From assembly GCA_002110485.1 (NCBI GenBank), contig MOWL01000003.1, positions 310,001 through 374,000 of the forward strand: a stretch of DNA of 64,000 bases. Direction: 5' to 3'. The stretch is from Emergomyces orientalis (lineage: Eukaryota; Ascomycota; Eurotiomycetes; Onygenales; Ajellomycetaceae). Positions within the stretch are counted from its first letter, which is position 1, and each line of letters begins with the position of its first letter. The translations under genes and the position numbers were made by a program. Shown here one piece after another: positions 44,658 through 55,216 of this stretch. The notes under the pieces were generated by a model. That model had not been told where the DNA came from, did not search any database, and was given only the letters and a program-made list of their open reading frames with translations.

Positions 44658-45699
44658 TTTTCTTCTCGAGATCTTCATGAAACTCAAATTTAATGTCATG
44701 TATTTTTCGATCTGAGCACTCATATCGTGAACCAGTAAACAAAAGATTAATCTCGATTTATACATTCTACTCCCATGACAAGGTCTTGAACAAATATTTC
44801 CTTCACACACCCTTCTTGTCTGGTCAGGATGTCCTATGCACACTCGTTCCCCATCTGCCGTGTCCAAGGACCCCCTATACGGTAAAGGTACGAGACTATA
44901 AACAACCAAGTTGTCTAACTGTCGAAGCGCAACGGGATGGCAGCAGTCTTACATTACTAGCCTAACCCGAATCCGCACTACGATTGCAACGCTCCCGAAT
45001 GACACTACCCGCATTGACTAGAAAATTCTAAAACTGCCATATATTGATAATATGAGCTCTCGTTCGATGAACACAAGATGACAAAGAGGACACGAAACAG
45101 CAAAGCAAGATCTCCTCGCAGCCTTGCATACTCTATGGTTTGTTCTAACCTCGACCAAAACGCATCGTTTCCCTCTACATTTTAGTGGCACCGCTCACAA
45201 ACCCAAGGCCATCCATAACATCCAGAATAAAAAAGTTGTTTGCTCAACCCAAGAACAGGAAATGAAACCACACAGTGAAACCACTCAATACAAATGTTTG
45301 TTTGTGGAAACGTTAACTGCGGTTATTTTAACCCCTTTATTCTCATTCGATCGTCGGCTACCCCACGTATCACCATTCGAACATTAGTGAATCAAACGTG
45401 GATGATCTAGAGCAGCGAAATAAATATACCCGTGTGAATTGAACTGTTGCATTTATTGAACGAGCTTTTGTCATTTGCGAGAACAACCGTTACACACATC
45501 TTTCAATCACACTCCATGCCCCGAAATACCCGAAAATAATTTTCCTGTAAAACATGACAGAATTGGAGAAATACCAAATCAACAAATCACAGCTTCCGGT
45601 ACCAAATATCCGTAACTAAATGAGACCTGCATTAAACAAAAATAGGTACCTCGTGAAAAAGGTGCATGAGATGCCGACCCACCAGCACTGGACGCGACC
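44658..45699. other. intergenic
   Basis: No supported gene or repeat. Confidence 0.4.
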
Positions 45700-45981
45700 T
45701 CAGCCTCCTTTTGCTCCATCCGGCCCCTTCACTTTAGGCGCTATCATGATCGTCATCGTCATCATAGTCGTAGAGAACTTGCCTTTTCGCAGTGTCACCA
45801 CTTTTAACTTCGGGTAGAGGATTAGCCCTTGTTCCGGTTCAATAGAAATACCCGTGGATGAATCTTCGGCCTTTCCTTCCATATTATCTGATATGGGTGG
45901 TGGACATAGTACGTACCTGGGGTATTCCACCTCGCCTGGTCTTTTCTCTTCCTCGGATCTGCCATAATCACCATCGTTCCG
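45700..45981 (-). other. open continuation of precursor frame beyond an amber codon
   Basis: After the TAG at 45984-45982 the same frame stays open to a TGA at 45702-45700. It begins RNDGDYGRSEEEKRP, again acidic with a Tyr and a Lys-Arg pair, so it resembles a further repeat unit. A good donor site (GTACGT, 45916-45911) follows. It may be 3' UTR carrying the remnant of a longer precursor. Confidence 0.4.
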
Positions 45982-46452
45982 CTAAGGCTTGTCAATAGGT
46001 GCATAATCGCCATAGCTAAACTGACGCCTTTCCTTCTCGGGTTTGTCGTCGTAATCATCGTAGCCGAAGCGATTTTGTCGCTTCGCAATCGCAGGCTTAT
46101 CATAACTATCATACCCGAATTGCCGTCTCTCCTTCCCAGGTTTATCATCATAGTCAGAATACCCAAAATTACGCTGTCGCTTCTCCTTCTTAGGCTTGTC
46201 ATCGTAATGGGAATAAACAAGACTGTCTTGTCTCCTCTCATTCCCACCCCTTTCCAATGACGGTGGCACGCTTCCATCGCGGGAGTACCTTGCTGCCACT
46301 GGAGTGATGTAGAGAGGAATTACAACACGTGCAGCGAGATTTGTGGATTCCCACTCGGTTCTAGCGGTAAGACCTCCATCATCGCGAATTGGGGCAGCGA
46401 GGACTGTAGCTGCGATTCCGCAGAGGCCGGTAAAGGAGTAGGGAAACCGCAT
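45982..46452 (-). CDS. secreted Kex2-processed repeat precursor (candidate RiPP precursor)
   Basis: A single exon of 156 residues. Residues 1-20 are a signal peptide (MRFPYSFTGLCGIAATVLAA). The pro-region to residue 74 ends NERR. From there five repeats follow, each opening with Gln directly after a dibasic Kex2 site: sites at R73-R74, K91-R92, R109-R110, K124-R125 and R142-R143. Cores are LVYSHY, FGYSDY, FGYDSY, FGYDDY and FSYGDY, that is F/L-x-Y-x-x-Y, mostly followed by an acidic residue and DKP. This is the layout of KEP proteins and of dikaritin precursors such as UstA and the asperipin precursor. A TATA box (TATATAAAG, minus strand 46625-46617) lies 165 bp upstream. The divergent neighbour is a UstYa-type gene, which supports the RiPP reading. 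An ordinary secreted repetitive protein remains possible. Confidence 0.8.
   Translation of the reverse strand: MRFPYSFTGLCGIAATVLAAPIRDDGGLTARTEWESTNLAARVVIPLYITPVAARYSRDGSVPPSLERGGNERRQDSLVYSHYDDKPKKEKRQRNFGYSDYDDKPGKERRQFGYDSYDKPAIAKRQNRFGYDDYDDKPEKERRQFSYGDYAPIDKP
45985..46227 (-). repeat. tandem repeats encoding Kex2-bounded F/L-x-Y-x-x-Y peptides
   Basis: The segment from the Gln after the first Arg-Arg pair to the stop encodes units of about 12-18 residues with shared FGY, DYDDKP and K/R-E-K/R-R elements. Units 2 and 4 are the most alike; unit 5 is the most diverged. Confidence 0.75.
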
Positions 46453-46616
46453 ATTGGGAACGGTTTACGGAGTTGTTATGAGTTGATGCTTTTGCTCTTA
46501 TCCAACTATGCTGCGTTGACTGGTGACCGAAGTTGTAGGTTTTGAGAGGAGTAGGCACAAACAAACAAGCTTCAAAAGTCCTACACCAATAATTCTAGGG
46601 AGGTGTATACACCTAG

Positions 46617-46625
46617 CTTTATATA
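46617..46625 (-). promoter_or_regulatory. TATA box of precursor gene
   Basis: TATATAAAG on the minus strand, 165 bp before the precursor start codon. Confidence 0.45.
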
Positions 46626-47100
46626 CCAGTTCTCTGGGTTATCATTTCTCATTTTTCAATCTTTGTGTACCATCCCCCCCCCCTCTCGTTTCCCGGACAA
46701 TTAATCCTGATAATATCACAATCAGCAACGGCTAAGATTCCAGGTGCGACTCGACTAGTCTCTGCTAGGACCTTTGGGTCAGGGTATGCCTATTTAGTCA
46801 GAATACCTCCAGATCCTTGAAGCCTGCCAATCGCCAAAATTCCATAGTCTATCCAGCGAAAGTTACAATTTCTTTTGAAAGTCAGTGTAACTATGCGATG
46901 ATATTCCATGACGTCTATCATATCATAGTTATATCAGGCAGAAAGTTTGATAAGCAAGCTGAGCGGTATTATGTCCTGAAATCCTCTGAGGAATAGTCCT
47001 CTGTTAAGTAGCTTGTGTTCCGTTAGAGGGGATCTGTACCACCTTATACTGTATCACCGCCAGGCAATCGTTATACCATGGGAACATGAGCATACTTTAA

Positions 47101-47111
47101 TCGTCCGACGA
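47101..47111. promoter_or_regulatory. 11-bp palindrome in the divergent promoter
   Basis: TCGTC-C-GACGA, a perfect inverted repeat around one base, about 195 bp from the UstYa-type start. A binding role is inferred from symmetry and position only. Confidence 0.3.
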
Positions 47112-47306
47112 TTTTCACTCGAACTTGTCAGGGTCAGAGGGTAGAGTGGCTGTGTTAAGAGAAAGATGATGCCACGAGATGTATAATAATTGCTAGGCGT
47201 ATGCCCTCTGCGAAAGGAGCCGTCTTCGCTGACTCACTCACTCATTCAGTTCATGGCGGATATGGTCTATTGCCTGATCACATCCCCTTTATCTTGAGCA
47301 GTCAAT

Positions 47307-48403
47307 ATGGCCTGCCCACTGATATCGCTTACCAGCCTGTTTAGAAATTGGGTTGGCCCTTCTGGATTTAAACGTCTCAACCGAGAACTGGAAGACTATG
47401 ACGTGGAATCAGAAGAGCAGCTGATTACCAAAAGAAAGCATTTTCCCAATCAATCACCGTCTGCAAGGACGAAATGCATTCTCTGTGCAATGGCGGGCTT
47501 TGTACTCGGGCTTTCTAGCTTTGTCATATACTTTGTTTGGATATCTTCTTCCGAGCATTTCTTTGAGAAGAATGCAGCCCTCAAGCAAACTTCATACTGG
47601 TGTAGGTTGAACCCTCGCGAATCTTTATTCACTAATAAGCTGACATGCATACATAGCCAGGGTGCTGGACGAAATCGAAATCCCAACATATACTATGATG
47701 ATGAACGGGACTCTTTTCCCTCCTCCGGATCCTGTTTTCTCTCGACAAGAGCCCAGCGCAGAAAATGACGCTGCTTGGGAGCCCTTCGAGAATATCCGTA
47801 CTCACGTCGTCACCCGTGATGATATTATCAGATTAGGCAAAGACCCTGATACCGTCGCACGCTTTGACGACGAATACTGGGGATTGGGCCAAAATGCATA
47901 TATGGCACAGTTGGATATTTTCCACGTAGGTAACTGGGTCGTGGAGTGCAGGAGTGTGTCCATCGCCCCATTGTTAACACAACTTGTACTAGCAAATCCA
48001 CTGCCTTAACAGATTGCGAAAAGCAGCGTTTGCAACGTACCCCGGCTACACGCCACTGGACACCGAGGATCCTTATTCAAAGCTCTGGTGGATTCACATG
48101 AGTCATTGTGTCGATATGCTGCTACAGAATATCAAGTGCTATGGAAACACCGACATGATAACTGTCGCCTGGGTGGGGCAGGATGGAAAGCTCTGGCCGG
48201 ATTTCAGTGTCAACCATCGATGCCGCGATTTTGACACCATACTAGACTGGAACCTCGAGAATGCTGTTGAGGTTGAGAAATTCAGACGTATGCCCGTTCC
48301 TAAAGATGCTCATATATGGTCGAAACCGTGGGAGAATCCCGAATCGGAGCTTGGTCGTCCTCTTGAAAATAATACTTGGAAAGACGGGAGACAATGTAAT
48401 TAG
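47307..48403 (+). CDS. UstYa/DUF3328-family protein (oxidative cyclisation in fungal RiPP pathways)
   Basis: Three exons (47307-47599, 47661-47925, 47993-48403) give 322 residues with consistent phases. A cytosolic N-terminus of about 56 residues precedes one membrane helix (about 57-80, CILCAMAGFVLGLSSFVIYFVWI). The luminal domain carries both hallmark HxxHC motifs: H186-QIH-C190 in DIFHQIHCLNRLRK and H221-MSH-C225 followed by VDMLLQNIKC. The second intron cuts the first motif right after H186, which confirms the join. In ustiloxin, phomopsin, asperipin and cyclochlorotine pathways such proteins form ether or C-C crosslinks on Kex2-released peptides in the secretory pathway. The adjacent, divergently transcribed repeat precursor is its likely substrate. 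DUF3328 proteins also occur outside RiPP clusters. Confidence 0.9.
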
Positions 48404-48899
48404 ACTTTTGGAGGTCAAAAGTTTGGTGACTGCTGACTTCCTGACTGAGGAATAGAAGATAAACCTTGGAAATTTTGATGTCTTAGTCGGCAACTAAATA
48501 ATGCTGAAAGTTTCCAAAGACCTGCTTATTTTTGAGTCTAATTACCCTCATCCTGCACGTCAATGAAGTGGTCTGCTAAGGAACTATTTACAGGCCATGT
48601 TCGTTCATTTTGATATCTTAAATTTCTCTTTACGAATAGTTTGATTCATTTTGTATTCAACGGCTGCTGGTAGTATTTACTAGTACTTTCCGGCGACGCA
48701 GGGTGAACATGAATGATGGATCAAAAACTATGGTCCTCCACCTTCTTACGATTCATTGTATGGAGTAAAGCAAGATCGGGTCGGCGAAGTGATTGAAAAG
48801 CTGAGGTACGTGATATATGTAGGGGGTCGCACTTTTTTGAACCTGATTTGATTGTTTTTGTTGTTGTTTTATTTCCTTCTCTTTTTTCCTCCCCTCTTC
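48404..48899. other. intergenic
   Basis: 3' flank of the UstYa-type gene. Nothing else is supported. Confidence 0.4.
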
Positions 48900-49430
48900 A
48901 TGTATCGACACAACATTATCATCATCACCCATGCAAGAAAACAACATCATCATCAGTTCTGCTACACTGCGAGTATCCCTCACACTCATTACAAATGGAC
49001 AACGAAACCAGCCAGTGCTCAGCATACGAGGAGAGTTGCTGGACTCCTATATGGACTCTACGCGCTGTTGGGTGTTATCGTCTCTGTACTTTCCTTAATT
49101 ACTAGTACTCTGTATGTTCTTGAAATTGATTTTTTAAAATAATTTATGTTTATTATTATTATTCTTATTAAAAAGCTTCTAATAATTCTTTTTCGTAAAC
49201 CACCAGACATGTCAAGAAACTGAAACCACGCATCAGACTTACTTTTGATGAGACAAGTACTCCGGACACTATAAGTACGCGCACTTTCCTATGCCATTTC
49301 TATGAGGATATAGGGCTGATATACTGCAGTTAAAAGGCAGCAAGACGAAACCACTGAGCCGTCCCATAGGATGCGCAGTACGATGGCGTCAGTTGAAAGA
49401 AGCCTTGCCAATATAGTCTCGCTTGGATAA
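48900..49430 (+). CDS. putative small single-pass membrane protein
   Basis: A three-exon model (48900-49111, 49207-49274, 49330-49430) keeps phase through two short GT..AG introns and gives 126 residues. A His-rich, basic N-terminus precedes one helix (VAGLLYGLYALLGVIVSVLSLITSTL), then a polar tail (HVKKLKPRIRLTFDETSTPDT) to the stop. I recognise no family. Support is only the coherent splicing and the membrane helix. It lies 0.5 kb downstream of the UstYa-type gene in the same direction, so it could belong to the cluster. It may equally be a spurious model. Confidence 0.4.
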
Positions 49431-49969
49431 AGTCCTCCCCTAGTCTAATACAAGTGTAAGTATCCTACCCAAACCCTTCAAGAGTGATGGTATGTAGCCG
49501 TAACGCGTGTTAAATTGTTTAAGGAGCTGGGCCGGCGTTGTTGTTTTTTGTGTCGTTTTGTTCCCTATCATTATCATATTCGCCCCGACCTGTTAATTGT
49601 ACAGTACAAATACAATTCGCGCCCTTCTAGCACTTTTAGTTTTCATTTTTCATCCGTACAATAGTTGTTATGTTTTATAGTACCCTCTTCCCTTGCTTCA
49701 GTAATCAAGAAAAGAAGATCTAACAACAAAATGGGCTGAGTATACCCCCGGGTTCAAGAGATGGACAGCAAAAAGAAATCGAGGAGACAAAAATGCATGG
49801 CAATCTGCGTACCATTCGATCGCTGTGAATTATTCGGTAGTTTGATATTGTCTTTTTCACACGTTTTTCTCAAATGCTACAACCAAGCGTTACATGGAGT
49901 AAACAGTAAATTCTCCCCTCTAGTTCAGCGCAGGCCTTTCTCCTCCTCCTCCTCCTCCTTCTCTCCAGT
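49431..49969. other. intergenic between convergent genes
   Basis: 3' flanks only. A CTC/TCC microsatellite (49940-49959) lies 10 bp beyond the mannosidase stop codon. Confidence 0.45.
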
Positions 49970-52037
49970 CTACGCTTTCGTAAGGACCTTGAATGGATGG
50001 GCCTCTGTGCTGTAAACCCATTTGTTCTTCCCCTCGCCAGCCACTTGCCAATCGGCTTCTGTATTGACAGTTAGCAAAGCACGATCCAATCAATGAATAT
50101 TATGAAAAAGGAACGGAAAATTCAGCAGCGAAATAAAGGAACGGAAACGCGTTGTTGCGTTGAGGTAACGAAGAAGGGCTTACCCGGAGCAAATGTCAAA
50201 TAGGCGTATTTCAAAACCTCAGCGAAGAGGAAGCTCTCCTGGAAATCCAGCTTCTCGCCACCCTTGGGATCATTCACATCACCGACTGAGGTAAAGCCAG
50301 ATTCCGTTCGACAGATCTTACGAACAGCTTCGAAGGCTTCCCATACCCATTCCTGGTACTGTTCCAGAAGTTAGCCAAATGTGAAACATTAAGAAGTTTG
50401 GGAAAAGAGCAGGGGAAATAATCATTTCATTTACCATGGTATCTCCAGTCATTCTGTACGCATGATAGTGGCTTTCGATGACCTCTGGCCTCAGGCTATA
50501 ATGGCTGCTGGTGATATAAAACCCGTTCTTCTCGAAAAACTTCTTTTGGTCTTCTGGTACCTTCTTTGGATCCCAACCAAATGCTTCTGGACCGATTCTC
50601 GTAGCGGTCGAATGGTACGAATGATAACACCCCTTGACGAGTTCTAAACCGAAATCGATAAAATCTTGGCGGCCAAGGACTTGACCACCCAGAAGGAAGT
50701 TGCCACCGTTGAAGCAAGTTAGATGCTGAGAAGTGAAGTCAAGCTCGCCTTCCTTTAATCCAGCTAGATAAGTATATTCGTCGCGACGCGAAGATATAGT
50801 AGATTTCAAATGCTCAATTGACGATTCGATCGCAAGAATCCATCTGAAATGCCCAAGTATCAGTAAGAAGGCCATTGTGTCCGGGTAGGGTGTAAGGGGT
50901 CTTACCTGTCTCGGTAGAGTTCAAACCGGCTCTCGTCATAAATAAACATTTTGATTAAATATTCGTAGAAAGAATCAGCACCTCCACCCCAGCTGACATC
51001 CGAATTCACGAAATATCCCATGGTTATATTGATATTTGATCCAATGAGACCAGGGAAAGGTTCACCCTCCTGTGGCTTCGGGTCAAGAAGATACGATTCG
51101 GCTTTCTCGGCGAGTTCGCCATACTCCCGTTCTCCTGTAAGATCGGACAAGCGCATCCCTTCATCAAGTTAGCATAATTTTCGTGGGGAAGGGCTATGGG
51201 TCACCAACATTCGAGGATCAAAGTCCCAGCTTCCGCAATTCCGTTAGAAGTCATGCCATCCTATTCGTTGTTAGGTATTTCCCTTTTCATATTTATTTAA
51301 TTCGGCAACCCCAATGTAGGATTAAACGACGCATTCGGGGTAAACAATGCCTTACTGTGGTCTTATTGTTAAAGTACAAATTATTCGACGGGATACCGGT
51401 TGGGGTGTCAAAGGCATATTTCATGATATCCGCCAAGTTTTGGGATTGGGTTAAGAGTGCGTCGATATGATCCGGCTAAAGTGTTGGTTAGCAGAACGAG
51501 CAATTAAGTAAAAAGAATATAATATAAGCGAGTCGTCAGTACGAACGTTCTGACCCATATCATTCTCCCTCAACAAATCATAGCCTGAAAGCATTCCCCC
51601 AAGATAACGGATTGTGGTTTCGAAAAAGCTGACTTGAGTATCCGTTTTCGAATAGTCGAGTTTCGAGACATGCTCCAGGATGGTCTTGACAATTTCTGGG
51701 CTATCCATGATTACCGCGGTGGAAAGGGCATCGACAGCTGAAGCGCCCCAGCCATTTCTGTTCAAACAATTAGTTTCCGGGGTAGTCGTGGGGCAATATG
51801 TGAGGAATCAACAAACCGTGAGTTACTTGGAGTGTTAGAGACCGGGCGCAGCTCATCCTGAGGAAACGCATAGTCCATATAGCCACCCCAAGCAAATTCA
51901 AACGCGTCTTTAACCGCCTGCGCTCTTTTAGCGTTCTTATGCGAGTGGCCGTACTCTTTGTCGGGTACTGGCGATGAAACCGCGAGCGGGACCAGGGAGA
52001 ACGCCGTTAAGGTGACCCCAAAAGAAAACTGCCGCAT
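49970..52037 (-). CDS. secreted class I alpha-1,2-mannosidase (GH47)
   Basis: Eight exons on the minus strand (52037-51817, 51757-51547, 51475-51356, 51260-51209, 51158-50906, 50843-50435, 50358-50184, 50058-49970) give 509 residues, every junction in phase. GH47 enzymes trim alpha-1,2-mannose from N-glycans. A signal peptide (residues 1-22) without a membrane anchor suggests a secreted or vacuolar 1B-type enzyme. Family blocks are RNGWGASAVDALSTAVIMD, FETTIRYLGGMLSGYDLL, FDTPTGIPSNNLYFN, EAGTLILEWMRLSDLTG, DSFYEYLIKMF, HLTCFNGGNFLLGG, YSLRPEVIESHYHAYRMTGD and the C-terminal STEAHPF whose Thr holds calcium. The two donors GTTCGT and GTTGGT are non-optimal. Confidence 0.93.
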
Positions 52038-55000
52038 CGTAGAGAATTATTGAGGCTTGAGTATGCCACAATAAGCCACTCAGTTGCTCTAAACTATCTT
52101 TTAAGAGTTGTTTCAAAATAGAAAAGAGTGAAAAGAATGAAAAGAATGAAAAATGATGAAAGAAAATCTTGAAAAATTCCAACTGAAATTAAACAGGCAA
52201 GAACTGACCACGAGGAGAGCAGTTGAGGCTTCCCCTGCAGGAGCTGACCTGGTATATAAAAGAAACTGGCAGATGCCATCTAGAGTAAAGAACAGGTACA
52301 AAGGTACCACCGGTGTGGGCATCGACCCGCAGCGACGCTCCGCTGCCAAGGACCCTTTCCCTGGCTGAATCTTAATGGCTTTCCCCTGATCTGTTCCCTT
52401 CAAAATCATGCTGGTCAACGCTTCTCGGCAGCGAGCACGCGATATCTGGCGGCACTCGCACAAGGATGTTGGTGGAGGCCCGCATAGGGATAACACTCCA
52501 GCATCACTCCGTCATTAAAAGAAGTGGGACATCAACTGATGATCGAGAAAGCACGGCCAGTGACCACTGGTATAAGACATTATCACGCTCCGGATATTGT
52601 CCGGTAGGTGAGGTAACCCTATTGTGTCTCTTGTACATGTACTCCGCAGTTACATATGAGGTGGATGAAGTGGATGAGATGAGTTGAGATCGTCGTCTGA
52701 CTTTAGAGCTCCGCTGCGCGTCGGATGTTCAGGGGAAACATATCACGTGAGGGTATTGAGCCCTAGTGATTCGCCTAATCGGGAATAGTCGCTGATCCAG
52801 GGCATCTTTCTCTCGGCAAGCCGTGCTCGAGCCTTTGGCTTTATTATTATGATGGGGACAACCAATTTCCAAGGAATCCTTTGGCAACTTACAAGTTACT
52901 GCGAAAAGCCATGATGAAAGCAATAATAATACTAAGAAACGGACTGTTTGTCGACAATGCTTCTTAAGGCTGCATGTCTCGGGCTGCGTGATTAATTATC
53001 CCCCCAGCCTCACTTTAATACCGAAATGGTCGGCCCGACGGTTCACCTCCACATTCAATTGACTCCCAGTTCACCAGACAACAATTTTCCAAACCTAGAA
53101 GAGTTAAATCTCCTGGCTTTTTGGGTATTGGCATAACATGATCTTTGCTTCTTAGGAAACGAGTGTATTTTATCATTCAGCCAGCTAGTGCAGGATATAA
53201 AAGCGCACCAGTTATTACATCCAGTTCGACCCTAAGAAGGACACTGATTTCAGTTCCTGGGTATATTGCTGGGAATGGTGCACAGCCAATGATCTCTCAT
53301 TACAACTACCCTAACGCCTTCATCAGGATTTGGCAAACAACCTCAGACACAAGTGTTGCCACAGAAGCCTCCATATCCTGAAACCGGTGTGGATATATAG
53401 ACGTCACTTGAACCAGAGTAGACCTCCCCTCCTTGTACTGAGTAATGAAGAGGTGGATTTCAATAATGGAAAACCAAGAAGTAGTACACTGGTACCATTC
53501 TGTCAATGCCACCGTGGGAATGTATGGGGGTAACATCGGCCCCGAAAGAAACAGCTTCCGCGAGGACTCGGGCCGCACACCGCAGATCAGGAACGGGGAA
53601 ACCAAACCAGCGTGACAATTATTTAACACTAACTGCTAAAACCTATCCATTATTCTTCTTCGCGTTCCACCATGCAAGGGTTCAGGAGCTGGGTCAGGCG
53701 CTGGTACCACGCGGACAACGTGAGCTCGATGTCGGGGACTGATGACTATCTTCAAGTCAACTCATATTCATCCACAATCAACCAAGTAAATATGTCAGCT
53801 GATCATGCAGACATAGAGACATCCGAGGGCTCTCCGCGCTTCATAACGATGGCGGTTATCAATGACCTGCCAAGCAAGGATCAAGCCCTAGTGGGCTGAA
53901 GTGCCACAGCCACCCACCGCCGATCATCAAGCCACTCCGCTTGGCGCACACCTTGCGGGTCAGAAGGATATCTGGCTCTCGGGATGGCCTGCCTATCAGC
54001 ACAAAATTCCCATGACGTTGGCTTTTCTCCGTAGACTGATAATGTAGGAAAGGGGATTCGGCGGCTTACCTTTATTGGTATACCCGACGATTCCTACGAT
54101 CAAGGCTCCCATAAAAATACATTAAAACAGCGTTGTATATAACCTCGGGTTACAGATGAATATCCAAGCCGAGCATCTTTTCGAACCATCCATCACTTGC
54201 CGACCGGGCGCTTAAATACCGCAAGTTTACATGGCCAATCGCATCAACCATTGAATGCAATTTCCGAATGTGGGCGTTTTCAGTTTTTAAGAAAGTCTTG
54301 CACGCAATTGATAAAGTAGCCATACCACGATTTGTCTGCCGTCGTGCGTACAGACCTGTACATGTAGAAATATTACTTCAATAAAATTTATTCTAGTTGG
54401 TTCAATATCTGGCAAATCTATGGACTATCCTGGCTATTTCACATTCTCTGCAGAATTCGGATATGCTATTACAACATGTAGCTCTTGTCCTTTTTGAACA
54501 TCTTACTGTGGTTTCTGCTTCAAGCCACCACCTTTCATCCTCCCCGAATACACATCATAAAAATGTTATGACGCCGAGAAATCTTCAAGAACAGTGATGT
54601 TACATAGCCTAAATTTCGCATATTTAAATATCTGAAACCCAAATGTGCCCGACAGGGCATTAGAGTTGAGCGTGTTCCGATTTTTGGCCGGCCCCAACTC
54701 TCGGTATGCCGATCTGCCTGAGTTTACGAGCGCTTCCAGGGCCGCGCCCCAAACGGTGACCTCATTCACGATAAACATCAATAAAACTTCGCAAGACTTT
54801 CTATATAGATGAGTATTCAATACCTTTCACCCGTAACTGCATGGGAACAACGCACGGAGCATAGTTATGTTGAGGAGCGGGATTCAAACATGAGTGCGCG
54901 GGTTTTGCTTTTAAATTCGGTTAGTAAAAGGGGGGTGGCTTAGTTTAACCCGGTTGTTGACTTTTTCACTGAGTAGGCAATAGGTATAAAAAAAGCTATG

Positions 55001-55216
55001 CTAGGATGTGAACACAGAGACACGGGTCAAAGAAAAGATATATCACTCAATGCCGACATCGTCTATTATAGCCAGTGGCTGAAAAATAAAACATATACGG
55101 GGCGTGAGGCGAGCAAATACACTTGCTATATTCACATTATATCGTATAGTGGGGCCGAAATATATATACGGAGATAAGAAAAAGGCATCCTTCACTGGTA
55201 AAGAGAATGGTACTCC
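52038..55216. other. gene-poor 3.2-kb region
   Basis: Promoter of the mannosidase gene, then sequence with only short frames. The longest plausible one (53672-53899, 75 codons) has no recognisable features. No RNA gene or repeat is seen. Confidence 0.45.

Larger units (their letters stand above)
46453..47306. promoter_or_regulatory. divergent promoter shared by precursor and UstYa-type gene
   Basis: These 854 bp separate two head-to-head genes, the usual way fungal biosynthetic genes share control. It contains the TATA box above, a TATAATAA element near 47182 facing the UstYa-type gene, and an 11-bp palindrome TCGTCCGACGA at 47101-47111 that could bind a dimeric regulator. No coding sequence is seen. 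Confidence 0.5.

Noticed and set aside
45822..46277. 151-codon minus-strand frame overlapping the precursor
   Set aside because: It is a shadow of the tandem repeats in another frame. The precursor frame has the signal peptide and the regular dibasic sites.
49970..52037. GH47 mannosidase as a tailoring enzyme of the RiPP locus
   Set aside because: The gene is a complete, ordinary glycan-trimming enzyme, and nothing in known dikaritin pathways needs one; proximity alone is weak evidence.
53672..53899. 75-codon plus-strand frame in the gene-poor region
   Set aside because: It has an ATG but no signal peptide, domain, or splice context, and is too short to support alone.
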